This document shows positions 42,669 through 51,860 of a stretch of 64,000 bases of DNA, in pieces. The stretch's first letter is position 1. Each line of letters begins with the position of its first letter. This DNA comes from Moritella sp. (GTDB taxonomy: Bacteria > Pseudomonadota > Gammaproteobacteria > Enterobacterales > Moritellaceae): contig NZ_JABSQR010000030.1 of NCBI RefSeq assembly GCF_013215705.1, positions 1-64,000 on the forward strand, written 5' to 3'. The translations under genes and the position numbers were made by a program. Below the pieces are notes generated by a model. The model searched no databases. It was not told where the DNA came from and saw only the letters and a list, made by a program, of their open reading frames with translations.

Positions 42669-43388
42669 ATGATGGATTATCGTATTTTTGAAACACCTCA
42701 ACAAGTTGTTGAATCATTAGCTAACTCGCTTGTTGAATACAGTAAGCAAGATAAGCCTGTGCATATCTCGTTATCAGGTGGCAGTACACCGAAACTTCTG
42801 TTCAAAGTATTAGCGAAGGCACCATTTTCAACAAGTATTGAATGGGGCAACTTGCACTTCTGGTGGGGTGACGAACGTTGCGTAGCCCCGGATGATGCTG
42901 AAAGTAACTTTGGTGAAGCGCAAGCGTTATTATTTTCACAAGTAGCATTACCTGCTGAGAATATTCACCGCATTTTAGGTGAAGATGTGCCAGAGCAAGA
43001 AGTTGTTCGTTTTGCACAAGAGATGCAAGATTGTATTCCGGCTGATAATGGCCTGCCGTGTTTTGATTGGATCTTGCTTGGTATGGGCGGCGATGGGCAT
43101 ACTGCTTCATTATTCCCAGGTCAAACTGATTATAATGAGAAAAATATTGCAATTATTGCGCAGCACCCAGAATCAGGACAATATCGTATTTCTAAAACAG
43201 CACGTCTGTTAGCGAATGCAACACGTATTAGTTATTTAGTGATGGGTGAAGGTAAAGCACAAGTGATCAAGCAAATTCATGATAATGATGATGCCGCACT
43301 TGCTTACCCAGCAGCACAAGTAAAAGCAAGTCAGGGTAAAACTGAGTGGTTTTTAGATGCGGATGCAGCTAAGTTAATTAACGGTTAA
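42669..43388 (+). CDS. pgl: 6-phosphogluconolactonase (DevB type)
   Basis: The 239-residue protein has the DevB/NagB-like signatures VHISLSGGSTPKLLF, FWWGDERCVAPDDAESN and WILLGMGGDGHTASLFPG. It hydrolyses the lactone made by Zwf, so the pair forms an operon. Start at 42669, with a second ATG at 42672; the ribosome site is weak. A strong terminator follows. Confidence 0.95.
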   Translation: MMDYRIFETPQQVVESLANSLVEYSKQDKPVHISLSGGSTPKLLFKVLAKAPFSTSIEWGNLHFWWGDERCVAPDDAESNFGEAQALLFSQVALPAENIHRILGEDVPEQEVVRFAQEMQDCIPADNGLPCFDWILLGMGGDGHTASLFPGQTDYNEKNIAIIAQHPESGQYRISKTARLLANATRISYLVMGEGKAQVIKQIHDNDDAALAYPAAQVKASQGKTEWFLDADAAKLING

Positions 43389-43940
43389 TCCGCATAAGTA
43401 ATAACGATAGCTCAATGAGCTTAGCGTCAAAGACCTGTTAGTTTATGCTAACAGGTCTTTTTTCGTGCGTTTGTTTGTTTTTCATACTTATCTTAAATAT
43501 TTAATTCCTCATTAAATTACCCTAGAAGCCTTTTTAAAGCATTAGCAAAAATTCAGCTGACATTAGTTTGGGTTGAACTAAGATCGTTGCTTAGCTTGCC
43601 TGTTTGACGTCTTATGGTTGTTATTTTATTTCCATTCTGTGTTTATTATTGTCTTTATAGGTTTTTACAGCTGTTTTAGCAATGTAATTTAGCTATTTAT
43701 GGCTATTTTAAAGCACTGTATCTGATATTTTTATGTGTAATTTAGATATTTTATGTGTCATATTATGTCGAGTTAAACGAAATGGTGACAAAGCACCTTA
43801 ATAGCATTAAGTATAATTACTCTTTAATTAATAGTATTTGATAATACTGAAATATCTTCATTCTATACTGGTGCAATGGGTTAGCGTTGTATTGTATTTA
43901 GCGACCATTTATAGATGAATATGTAAGTATAAGGACAAGC
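43389..43940. other. Long AT-rich intergenic region before nhaA
   Basis: The 552 bases contain the pgl terminator (43431-43463) and a pair of imperfect 21-bp direct repeats (43724-43744 and 43745-43765) about 175 bases before nhaA. No gene was seen. Confidence 0.5.
43431..43463 (+). terminator. Terminator after zwf-pgl
   Basis: AGACCTGTTAG pairs perfectly with CTAACAGGTCT around a six-base loop, followed by TTTTT. Confidence 0.92.
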
Positions 43941-45134
43941 ATGAACAACACACAAGATTCATTTTTAACTAGTTTCTTTAAACTAGAATCAGCGGGTGGC
44001 ATTATCTTAATGTTCTCAGCTGTATTAGCTATGGTTTTAGCTAATAGCCCTGCACAAGATTTATATGCATTATTTCTGGAAATTCCAGTAGAGATCAAGC
44101 TTGGTGGTTTAGAGATCGCGAAACCATTATTACTTTGGATTAATGATGGTTTAATGGCTGTATTCTTCTTTTTAGTTGGACTTGAGTTAAAAAGAGAATT
44201 AGTCGAAGGGGAGTTATCTGATCCTCGTAATATTATCCTACCGGGCATTGGTGCTATAGGTGGTATGTTATTCCCAGCGCTTATTTATGTTTACTTTAAT
44301 ATGGATGATCCCGCTGCATTAAGTGGTTGGGCTATTCCTGCGGCAACAGATATTGCATTTGCGTTAGGTATCTTGAGTCTATTAGGTTCTCGTGTGCCTG
44401 TTAGTTTGAAAATATTCTTAACATCGTTAGCTATTTTTGATGATATTGGTGCGATCCTGATTATTGCATTCTTCTATACAGCGAACCTGTCTATTCCTGC
44501 ACTTATTGTCACAGCCTGCTGTATTCCAGTGTTGGCCTATTTCAATAAGCGTAATGTTGATTCGAAAGCATTGTATATTATCGTCGGTATTGTGATGTGG
44601 GTGGCAATGTTGAAATCTGGCGTTCATGCTACATTGTCAGGTGTTATCCTTGCTCTGTTTATTCCGATGCAGTCAAAAGATAAATCACATTCACCACTGA
44701 AGTCGATGGAACATGGTTTACACTTCGTCGTTGCCTTTGTTATCTTACCTGTTTTTGCATTTGCGAATGCCGGGATTAATTTATCGGGTGTTGGTCTAGA
44801 TCAAATTTTACACCCTGTGCCTATGGGTATTGCGTTAGGCTTATTTATTGGTAAGCAAGTTGGTATCTTTGGCCTATGTTGGTTAGCAATTAAATGTAAG
44901 ATTGCACAAATGCCAAAAGGTATGGGCTGGTGTTCTTTATATAGTACCGCCATCTTATGTGGTGTTGGTTTCACCATGAGCTTATTTATTGGTTCATTAG
45001 CCTTTGAAGAGACGGGTACAAACTTATTATTTGATGAGCGTCTTGGTATTATCTTAGGTTCATTACTGTCCGGTATCATTGGTTTCTTCATGCTGAAATC
45101 ATGTCTACCCAAGCAAGCGGACGTCGCTAAATAA
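43941..45134 (+). CDS. nhaA: Na+/H+ antiporter NhaA
   Basis: The 397-residue, twelve-helix protein carries the NhaA cores: [26 protein letters not shown]-like [36 protein letters not shown] and [19 protein letters not shown] with the paired Asp that binds Na+. It exports Na+ in exchange for H+ and gives salt and alkaline tolerance, fitting a marine cell. AAGGA is 5 bases before the ATG. No nhaR is adjacent. Confidence 0.95.
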   Translation: MNNTQDSFLTSFFKLESAGGIILMFSAVLAMVLANSPAQDLYALFLEIPVEIKLGGLEIAKPLLLWINDGLMAVFFFLVGLELKRELVEGELSDPRNIILPGIGAIGGMLFPALIYVYFNMDDPAALSGWAIPAATDIAFALGILSLLGSRVPVSLKIFLTSLAIFDDIGAILIIAFFYTANLSIPALIVTACCIPVLAYFNKRNVDSKALYIIVGIVMWVAMLKSGVHATLSGVILALFIPMQSKDKSHSPLKSMEHGLHFVVAFVILPVFAFANAGINLSGVGLDQILHPVPMGIALGLFIGKQVGIFGLCWLAIKCKIAQMPKGMGWCSLYSTAILCGVGFTMSLFIGSLAFEETGTNLLFDERLGIILGSLLSGIIGFFMLKSCLPKQADVAK

Positions 45135-45162
45135 CTTAGCGCTTACCTTATTATTTAACTTG

Positions 45163-45188
45163 AAGCATCCTTGATTGGGTGCTTTTTT
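45163..45188 (+). terminator. Terminator after nhaA
   Basis: AAGCATCC and GGGTGCTT pair (one G-T) around a six-base loop and run into a T tract. Confidence 0.82.
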
Positions 45189-45294
45189 ATATCTGCTTAT
45201 ATACGATGATTACTTATTTATCAGTTGAATATATTGATTAAACAAGCTAATTTAAAGATTCAAAATGTAGTTATCATAATCAGAGAGCGTAGTC

Positions 45295-45918
45295 TTGAGT
45301 ACTATTAAATCGATATTTGAACGTAATCGCGCATGGTCAGAACAGATTAATGAACAGTTCCCTGACTTTTTTGAGCAACTTTCTAAACAACAATCACCTG
45401 ATTATCTATGGATCGGTTGTTCCGATAGTCGCGTACCTGCAAACCAGATCATGGCCCTGCCTCCGGGGGAAGTTTTTGTTCACCGTAACATTGCTAATGT
45501 TGTTGTGCACACTGACTTAAATTGTTTATCAGTGATCCAGTACGCCGTCGAGGTGCTTAAAGTTAAGCATATTATTGTCTGTGGGCATTATGGTTGTGGT
45601 GGCGTTAAGGCGGCGATGGGCGATGATCAGCATGGTTTAATTGATAATTGGCTACGTCACATAAAAGATGTAGAACGCTTCCACATGGACGAGTTAAAAG
45701 AGGTTAGCGAAGAAGATAAAATTGACCGCATGTGTGAATTAAATGTTGTAGAGCAGGTTAGAAATGTCTGTAATACCACTATTGTGAAGCGAGCTTGGCG
45801 TAAGGGTGGAGATTTAACTATTCACGGTTGGATTTTTAATATTAGTAATGGGGTATTGAAAAGCTTAACTGAAAGTATTAATTCGAGAGAGAAGCAGCTA
45901 GAAGTAATTGTTAAGTAG
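45295..45918 (+). CDS. can: Beta-class carbonic anhydrase (TTG start)
   Basis: The 207-residue protein has the zinc site and catalytic pair of beta enzymes: Cys42 and Asp44 in GCSDSRVP, and His98 and Cys101 in GHYGCGG, at the same positions as E. coli Can. It interconverts CO2 and bicarbonate. The start is TTG at 45295, chosen because it gives the usual MSTIKSIFERN and has GAGAG at a good distance; no ATG fits. A strong terminator follows. Confidence 0.94.
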   Translation: MSTIKSIFERNRAWSEQINEQFPDFFEQLSKQQSPDYLWIGCSDSRVPANQIMALPPGEVFVHRNIANVVVHTDLNCLSVIQYAVEVLKVKHIIVCGHYGCGGVKAAMGDDQHGLIDNWLRHIKDVERFHMDELKEVSEEDKIDRMCELNVVEQVRNVCNTTIVKRAWRKGGDLTIHGWIFNISNGVLKSLTESINSREKQLEVIVK

Positions 45919-45949
45919 TCCAAGTATTTAAGCACGAGTCATAAGTAAA

Positions 45950-45983
45950 AAAAAAGCCAATGAGATGTCTCATTGGCTTTTTA
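45950..45983. terminator. Terminator after can
   Basis: AAGCCAATGAGA and TCTCATTGGCTT form a near-perfect stem with a two-base loop between A and T tracts. Confidence 0.92.
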
Positions 45984-46029
45984 TTACCTAAACCTAATGC
46001 CACATTACATGTCATAAATTTTAGGTAAT

Positions 46030-46058
46030 AAAAAAGGTGAACTAAGTTCACCTTTTTT
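46030..46058. terminator. Terminator after the cold-shock gene (minus strand)
   Basis: AAAAAAGGTGAACT and AGTTCACCTTTTTT form a stem flanked by A and T tracts, just below the cold-shock gene. Confidence 0.88.
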
Positions 46059-46089
46059 GATATCTGTTTAACCGATTAATAGTAAACTA

Positions 46090-46299
46090 TTAAAGAGGTT
46101 TAACGTTCTCAGCTTGAGGACCTTTTTGGCCTTGGCCTACAGTGAACTCAACTTTTTGACCGTCAGTAAGTACTTTAAAGCCATCAACTAAGATAGAGCT
46201 GAAATGTACGAATACATCTGGGCCATTTTCTTGCTCGATGAAACCGAAACCTTTAGCTTCGTTGAAGAATTTTACTTTACCGATTACTGTATTAGACAT
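46090..46299 (-). CDS. CspA family cold shock protein
   Basis: The 69-residue protein is a single cold-shock domain with the RNA-binding motifs [17 protein letters not shown] (RNP1) and DVFVHFSSI (RNP2). It binds single-stranded RNA and melts hairpins. AGGG is 8 bases before the ATG, and the leader of about 140 bases carries a sequence able to pair with it, as expected for cold-controlled csp genes. Which paralogue it matches is unclear. Confidence 0.93.
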   Translation of the reverse strand: MSNTVIGKVKFFNEAKGFGFIEQENGPDVFVHFSSILVDGFKVLTDGQKVEFTVGQGQKGPQAENVKPL

Positions 46300-46308
46300 A
46301 TTAAAAAA

Positions 46309-46350
46309 CCCTGTATATACGTTATTAAAAAATTTGTTAAAAAACCAGGG
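46309..46350 (-). promoter_or_regulatory. Leader hairpin able to mask the cold-shock ribosome site
   Basis: On the transcript, CCCTG (46350-46346) can pair with CAGGG (46313-46309), which contains the AGGG Shine-Dalgarno. The T-rich loop is 32 bases. This could be the temperature-dependent switch typical of csp leaders; it is inferred from pairing. Confidence 0.45.
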
Positions 46351-46444
46351 TGTAACTTATATAAACAATACAAAACAATAATAGATACAAGTATCAACTA
46401 AAGCTCATTCTACCGATATAAACTAGCCTAATTTCTTAAGACGA

Positions 46445-46472
46445 ATTATACATGGTTAAAGTCTCATAGCAA
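46445..46472 (-). promoter_or_regulatory. Sigma70-type promoter for the cold-shock gene
   Basis: TTGCTA (46472-46467) and a perfect TATAAT (46450-46445) are spaced 16 bases apart on the minus strand, giving a leader of about 140 bases. Confidence 0.6.
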
Positions 46473-46805
46473 TACACTCGTTCGTTATTTTTATGAAATT
46501 GTTGTTTTTATTAACAAAATTATTATTTTTAGAGGCTGTTTGATGTATTTTAAGCCGCTGTAACTGTTATTTTATTCAATATCAGTTCATATAACAGTCA
46601 ATCTCTATCACGATCTAATTTTTGAATTAAGGTCGACCGTCATGGTTGAGCCGTTATTCTTTATTACTAGTTTAGTCGTGTGCAGACCACCATGTAATAT
46701 ATGTAAGAATTTGATATAAAAGGTATAAGAGGTAATTTATAAATATAGGCTAGTACGGGATGGCAGTGCTGAGGCATGTGTTAACGATAAGATTAAGGAG
46801 TGGTG

Positions 46806-46892
46806 ATGAGTAAGCGTGTTCGTCGACAGTGGTTTTTTCACCAAAAAGTAGTAAAGCGCTTCTATTTAAGGAATAGCGTGAGTGAGTATTAA
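46806..46892 (+). CDS. Possible 28-residue basic small protein
   Basis: ATG at 46806 has a perfect AAGGAG five bases upstream and opens a 28-residue, very basic frame: MSKRVRRQWFFHQKVVKRFY, then LRNSVSEY and a TAA. A near-tandem copy of AGCGTGAGTGAG follows the stop region (about 46875-46910). No family is known, and no downstream gene on this strand suggests a leader peptide. Only the ribosome site and the composition support it. Confidence 0.4.
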   Translation: MSKRVRRQWFFHQKVVKRFYLRNSVSEY

Positions 46893-47045
46893 GAAATAGT
46901 GTGAGTGAGGTTTAAAGTGTATTTAATCATGAGTAGATACTCTATTCTAAAAAGTGTCAGTAAATAGTACGATTTACTGACACCAGGTCACAGACAAGGT
47001 GTTATTTAGCTATATCTTGTAATTAGCTAAATACCTTGTAAATAG

Positions 47046-47312
47046 TTAAGCCGGGTTTTCTTCTTCTACTAGTGCAATATATTTTTCCATTGCTTGATCA
47101 GAAGATAAACCACGTAACTTATTCCATGCAGTCCATTTAGCAAAAGCAACCATATCAAAGATAGATGGCTTCTTAGTTGCAACATCACCTTCCGTTGCTT
47201 GTTTGAATAATGAGTAAAATTCTAATTTCACTTCTTGTGAAGGCTTTTTTTTGGCCGTGCCGTTTTGAACTTGGTCTACTGTAGCGTCAAATTTAGCGTG
47301 TAGGTCCGTCAT
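47046..47312 (-). CDS. Acyl-CoA-binding protein (ACBP)
   Basis: The 88-residue protein matches the four-helix ACBP fold: KLEFYSLFKQATEGDV, then FAKWTAWNKLRGLSSDQAMEKYIALVEE, including the Tyr, Lys and Trp residues that hold the acyl-CoA head group. It buffers and carries long-chain acyl-CoA. ACBP is widespread in eukaryotes but patchy in bacteria. AAGGA is 6 bases before the ATG. It stands alone. Confidence 0.9.
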   Translation of the reverse strand: MTDLHAKFDATVDQVQNGTAKKKPSQEVKLEFYSLFKQATEGDVATKKPSIFDMVAFAKWTAWNKLRGLSSDQAMEKYIALVEEENPA

Positions 47313-47821
47313 GTTATATTCCTTTATCTAATGATTGAATCTATAAGTACTTAAATATTATTACAACTTGAAACTTTGTAATGCACCTACTAATGAGTAG
47401 TTTAGTCATAACTCGAATATTACCTTTATTTTTGAAATAATACATCATTTTATTTTGATTTTAGGTATGAAATTAAATAACAAAAAAACCTTACGATTCA
47501 AACTAATAAGGTTGATATTTCTAATTCCAACATTCAGTATAGCGGCGATAACGACGTTTTATCCCTAAGCTCATCGTTGATATAGCATCTGGAAGTAACT
47601 TGGATATATGTATATAGATATTTTGATCATATCCAAACGTTACACTATGTTGTATTGATGTGGAACATGAATGCAGAGGTTTGCCAGATAAAATCTGCCA
47701 TTGGACTTGTAATATATGGAATTGTATATATCATTACCCATTTGTAGTTACGACCTTTGGGGTGTTAGTAAAATTAACGCCGGGGATAGGTAACATTAAA
47801 TTCATTTTTTGTAAGTAAGAT
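47313..47821. other. Intergenic region with a copy of the dispersed repeat
   Basis: The 509 bases between ACBP and the membrane protein hold one repeat copy (47567-47610). Otherwise AT-rich with no gene seen. Confidence 0.5.
47567..47610. repeat. Copy of the dispersed repeat, inverted
   Basis: AAGCTCATCGTTGATATAGC then ATCTGGAAGTAACTTGGATA matches the right arm of the 18339 copy, including the shared GATATAGC core and GAAGTAACTTGG. Confidence 0.65.
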
Positions 47822-48634
47822 ATGATCGAACAACAATCGAAGAGACAGATAACATTATTCGAGGCCGTATTGAATAACTACTCTACATTACAACGCTGCT
47901 TGATGTTTACTTGCGCTTTTTTAGTGGTTAGTGGGTTTGTGTTTGCTGAAAGAGCGAACATAGCATCATTTTTGTTTTCTGGTTTACCAATGGGCATTGG
48001 GTTAACAAGTAATTTTATTGCGCCGTTAGTGGCTGTAGGATTTTTAACGCTCTCTTGTTCTGCATATTTTGGCATTATTTGCGTGTCTAACGCTTCTCCG
48101 TCGTCACAACAGGCAAACGGCAATAGATTCTTATCTGAATTACGAATGACTCTTGTATTTGGTGCTTGTTTTGGTTTGTTGACAGCTATTTTATGTAGTT
48201 TGATTTTTGTGATCGCAGAGCCCTATTTACCGCAGGCGTTCCTTGAGTATCATCAAATATTTGGCTCGTTAGATGTTGTGTTAATTGTACTGACGGCTAT
48301 ATTTTCTAGTACATTATATTTGTCAGTATTAATGTTACCGCTATCAATAGTACTTTCAAGGTTAATGGTCTTTGAAACAACACCGTCACAGGTTAAATTA
48401 ACCATAGGTAGCATTGTTATTTCATCAATTATCCTGGCATTGTTTATGGCTTTATTGGTGGCCGTGATCACGGCTACTTTATCGATAAACCTGTTCATCT
48501 TTATCGTTATCATAACCATTATAACGTCTTCAACTTTAGGCTTGTTATATTGGTTTGTAGGATTGGAAGCGAGCTTAATTGCCAACCTTGTGTATTGCTT
48601 ATTAGTTTCTTATCTTGCCCATATTTTCTTATAG
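47822..48634 (+). CDS. Polytopic membrane protein of unknown function
   Basis: The 270-residue protein has about seven membrane helices. The C-terminal GLEASLIANLVYCLLVSYLA faintly recalls the last motif of CPBP (Abi) membrane proteases, but the Glu-Glu and His motifs of that family are not seen, so I do not assign it. GTAAG precedes the ATG. No operon partner. Confidence 0.6.
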   Translation: MIEQQSKRQITLFEAVLNNYSTLQRCLMFTCAFLVVSGFVFAERANIASFLFSGLPMGIGLTSNFIAPLVAVGFLTLSCSAYFGIICVSNASPSSQQANGNRFLSELRMTLVFGACFGLLTAILCSLIFVIAEPYLPQAFLEYHQIFGSLDVVLIVLTAIFSSTLYLSVLMLPLSIVLSRLMVFETTPSQVKLTIGSIVISSIILALFMALLVAVITATLSINLFIFIVIITIITSSTLGLLYWFVGLEASLIANLVYCLLVSYLAHIFL

Positions 48635-48706
48635 CACTTTTTAGTAGGTAATTTTTAATCGGTGTGTAGCGCGATTAAGCTAAATAATCGCGCTAACTGA
48701 TCACAT

Positions 48707-49504
48707 TTATTTTGTGCGTGGGACATGACATACAGAACAAGTTGGTAGTTTTGGTAATTTCATCTGTTGAAATGACAGTGTAAGACCATCGACAAGTAAG
48801 ATTTTTCCTATCATTGGCGACCCAAAATTAGCGACGACCTTAATGGCTTCCATCGCTTGTATGGCACCAATAATACCCACCATAGGTGCCATGATGCCAG
48901 ATTCAACACAACTTAGCGTACCACTTCCAAATAATTGACTTAAACATTGATAGCAAGGTTCATCATCGGCATAGGTAAAGACGCTTATTTGCCCTTCCAT
49001 ACGGATCGCAGCACCGGACACTAAAGGGGTTTTTAATGCAAAACAAGCGCGGTTAATTTGTTCGCGAGTTTCAACATTATCAGTACAATCAAGCACGATA
49101 TCATGCTGTCTGATTAAATGAGCTAATTCATCTTCAGACAGTTTTTTGGTGATAGCCTGGACTTTACAATGCGGGTTTATTTGCTCAAGTTCATATTTCG
49201 CTGAAATTGCTTTAAATTCACCAATCCGACTATCACGATGCAGTAATTGACGCTGTAAATTGGATAATTCAATATGATCAAAGTCGACTAATGTCATCTG
49301 GCCCATACCAGCAGATGCTAAGTATTGACTACTCGCACAACCAAGACCGCCAGCGCCAATAATCAAGACTTTGGCTTGTTTTAAGGCTTCTTGACCATCA
49401 AAATCAAAGTGGCGTAAGACAATCTGACGGTTATAGCGTAACTCTTCTTCCGAAGATAAAATGTCATCGGAAGGTAAGCTGCCACCAATAGCTGGGTTGG
49501 TCAT
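48707..49504 (-). CDS. moeB: Molybdopterin-synthase adenylyltransferase MoeB
   Basis: The 265-residue E1-like enzyme has the nucleotide site GAGGLGCASSQYLASAG, then DFDHIELSNLQRQLLH, DCTDNVETREQINRAC, and zinc cysteines CYQCL and CSVC near the C-terminus. It adenylates the C-terminal Gly of MoaD so that sulfur can be added in molybdenum cofactor synthesis. It overlaps moeA by one base (TAATG), forming a moeA-moeB operon. ThiF is the close alternative, but the moeA partner decides it. Confidence 0.92.
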   Translation of the reverse strand: MTNPAIGGSLPSDDILSSEEELRYNRQIVLRHFDFDGQEALKQAKVLIIGAGGLGCASSQYLASAGMGQMTLVDFDHIELSNLQRQLLHRDSRIGEFKAISAKYELEQINPHCKVQAITKKLSEDELAHLIRQHDIVLDCTDNVETREQINRACFALKTPLVSGAAIRMEGQISVFTYADDEPCYQCLSQLFGSGTLSCVESGIMAPMVGIIGAIQAMEAIKVVANFGSPMIGKILLVDGLTLSFQQMKLPKLPTCSVCHVPRTK

Positions 49505-50736
49505 TAATTTAGGATCTCGTTAAAGGGTTCGATAGTGACAATTTCACCAATTTCAACATTACCGCGCTCTTGCTCGATGATGGCATAGCAGTTTGAATGG
49601 CTCAAGCTACTGAAAACACCAGACCCTTGGCTACCTGTTGATACGACTTCAAGTTGACCTTGTGCATTGACACTATAAATCGCGCGCTGGAAGTCCATAC
49701 GACCCGGTGTTTTTTTCAGTTTTGTTGCCGCAATCGCATTAAAACGTGGTGTCGGCGTATAAACTTGGTTGGTCATCTTAGCTAACGCGGGCACCACAAG
49801 TTGATGAAACGTCACCGTGGCAGATACTGGATTGCCGGGTAAACCAAAGAATTTGCTGTTTGGCAGCGTACCAAATGCGAACGGTTTACCAGGTTTAATT
49901 GCGAGTTTCCAAAAACCAATTTCACCCAATTCTTCGAGTAAAATTTTAGTGTAGTCAGCTTCACCAACAGAGACACCACCGGATGTGATCACGGCATCTG
50001 CTGCCGCATCGGCTTTGATAAAAGTTTCGCGTAGTAGGTCTTCGTTATCAGGAATGATGCCATAATCGATAATGTCTAAATTTAAACGAGATAACATGGC
50101 GTTGATGCTATAACGGTTACTGTCGTAAATCTCACCAGCTGCAAGCGGTTGGCCTAAGCTTTTTAGCTCATCACCCGTTGAGAATATAGCGACTTTTAAA
50201 CGGCGATATACGGTCACTTTATCAATGCCGATAGTTGCTAGCATGGGAATGTCACGTGGGGTAAGGCGACGACCTTTGGTTAGTACGGCTTGGCCGATAG
50301 CGATATCTTCAGCGGCATTACGAATATTGTCATGCATTGGCGGTATACTTTCGAAGGTGATTTGCTCACCGTCCACTTGTGTTCTTTCTTGCATAATAAC
50401 GGCTTCGCAACCTTTCGGCACCGGAGCTCCTGTCATAATGCGGATACAAGTACCGAGTGGCCAATCACCATCAAATGGTTGACCAGCAAATGCTTTACCT
50501 ACAAGTGGTAGGGTCATTGATTGAGTAAGGTCTGAGATCCGAACTGCATAACCATCCATTGCTGAATTATCAAAAGGCGGGACATTCATTGGAGAGGAAA
50601 TGTCTTCAGCGAGAATATAATCGAGAGCATCCGCTAAATCTAATGTCAGTGTTTCTGTTACTGCATCAATATTGGCTAACATCTCTTGCATCGCTAAATC
50701 CAGTGGTTTTAGCCCTTGTACATCACAACATCCCAT
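49504..50736 (-). CDS. moeA: Molybdopterin molybdenumtransferase MoeA
   Basis: The 410-residue protein has the MoeA landmarks: PPFDNSAMDGYAVR near residue 55, MTGAPVPKGCEAVIMQE, IFSTGDEL and the central ITSGGVSVGEADY, then KPGKPFAFG and GLPGNPVS. It inserts molybdate into adenylylated molybdopterin. AAGGG lies 7 bases before the ATG. It leads moeB and is divergent from folE. Confidence 0.94.
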   Translation of the reverse strand: MGCCDVQGLKPLDLAMQEMLANIDAVTETLTLDLADALDYILAEDISSPMNVPPFDNSAMDGYAVRISDLTQSMTLPLVGKAFAGQPFDGDWPLGTCIRIMTGAPVPKGCEAVIMQERTQVDGEQITFESIPPMHDNIRNAAEDIAIGQAVLTKGRRLTPRDIPMLATIGIDKVTVYRRLKVAIFSTGDELKSLGQPLAAGEIYDSNRYSINAMLSRLNLDIIDYGIIPDNEDLLRETFIKADAAADAVITSGGVSVGEADYTKILLEELGEIGFWKLAIKPGKPFAFGTLPNSKFFGLPGNPVSATVTFHQLVVPALAKMTNQVYTPTPRFNAIAATKLKKTPGRMDFQRAIYSVNAQGQLEVVSTGSQGSGVFSSLSHSNCYAIIEQERGNVEIGEIVTIEPFNEILN

Positions 50737-50920
50737 TACATACCCTTGTTGGTTATTTTTTGTTATATCGTTAATTATGACAAACTCGGCAGGTTGGCGA
50801 TAGGATCTATAACAATAAAAGCTTAATTAACGCTATTTCAGCTAATTTGTTTATCTTATTAATTGTTAGGTGTTATTATGCGCCCATATTTCTTAAGTCG
50901 ATCCGTTTGTGGAGTAATTA

Positions 50921-51571
50921 ATGACCTGCCTAAGTAAAGAAGCTTTATTAGTTCGTTCAGTTTTGGAAGAGCGAGGGTTAGAAACTCCGATGATCGGAAC
51001 TGGGCTATCAAGCACAGAGAAGAAAGAACGCATTGAATCGCATTTTACCGAGATCCTGAAACTATTAGAGCTCGATTTAAGTGATGATAGTTTGGCTGAA
51101 ACGCCGCATCGTATTGCAAAAATGTACGTGAATGAAATATTCTCAGGTTTGGATTATGCGTCATTTCCTAAAATCACTTTAATCGATAATAAAATGCAAG
51201 TGGATGAAATGGTTAAGGTAAGTAATATTACTTTAACAAGTACTTGTGAACATCACTTTATTACTATCGATGGTAAAGCGACAATTGCGTATATTCCTCG
51301 CAGTAAAATAATTGGCTTATCAAAGATTAACCGTATCGTGCAGTTTTTCTCACGCCGTCCACAAGTGCAAGAACGTTTAACGCAACAAATCTTAGTTGCG
51401 TTGCAAACCTTGCTTGATTCGCAAGATGTTGCCGTGAGCATTACCGCGACGCATTATTGTGTGAAAGCACGAGGTGTAATGGATGCAACCAGCGAAACAA
51501 CAACCACATCTCTGGGTGGTATTTTTAAATCACGTCCAGAAACAAGAGCTGAATTTTTGCATTGTCGCTAG
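50921..51571 (+). CDS. folE: GTP cyclohydrolase I
   Basis: The 216-residue protein has the FolE signatures: [18 protein letters not shown], zinc ligands in [13 protein letters not shown] (Cys and His) and HYCVKARGV (Cys), plus [20 protein letters not shown]. It converts GTP to dihydroneopterin triphosphate, the first step of folate synthesis. GTGGAG lies before the ATG. It is divergent from moeA, a neighbour common in related genera. Confidence 0.95.
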   Translation: MTCLSKEALLVRSVLEERGLETPMIGTGLSSTEKKERIESHFTEILKLLELDLSDDSLAETPHRIAKMYVNEIFSGLDYASFPKITLIDNKMQVDEMVKVSNITLTSTCEHHFITIDGKATIAYIPRSKIIGLSKINRIVQFFSRRPQVQERLTQQILVALQTLLDSQDVAVSITATHYCVKARGVMDATSETTTTSLGGIFKSRPETRAEFLHCR

Positions 51572-51860
51572 TTGACGATTCGCTGTTGAGCAACTTATTA
51601 AGTTAACCTGAACTAGCATTTTCGAGTGCGGCCACTCTGTAGTTTGGGTACTTTTCATAATACTAAATTACCACGCCTTATTTGATGTGCCACTCTTTGT
51701 TTTAATCGCCTTGTTTTTATCGTTAGATCACTTCCTAAGCCTTTTGATAATGTGATTGCCACATTTCGTCATAATTCATCTTTTCTTGCCATTTTAGTGA
51801 AATTTAATCGCCACACTTGTTTGTTTTAATAGCTTCATTGATGATTAATGAGCAGCGGAA

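Larger units (their letters stand above)
46300..46805. other. Cold-shock leader and promoter plus AT-rich spacer
   Basis: The right part (46300-46472) holds the cold-shock leader and promoter. The rest, up to the small ORF at 46806, shows no convincing gene. Confidence 0.55.

Noticed and set aside
46642-46719. 25-residue frame with AAGG upstream
   Set aside because: Spacing is long, composition is random-looking and there is no supporting terminator or conservation signal.
47822-48634. CPBP (Abi) family membrane protease
   Set aside because: Only the C-terminal GLEASLIAN segment resembles the family; the EExxxR and other catalytic motifs are missing.
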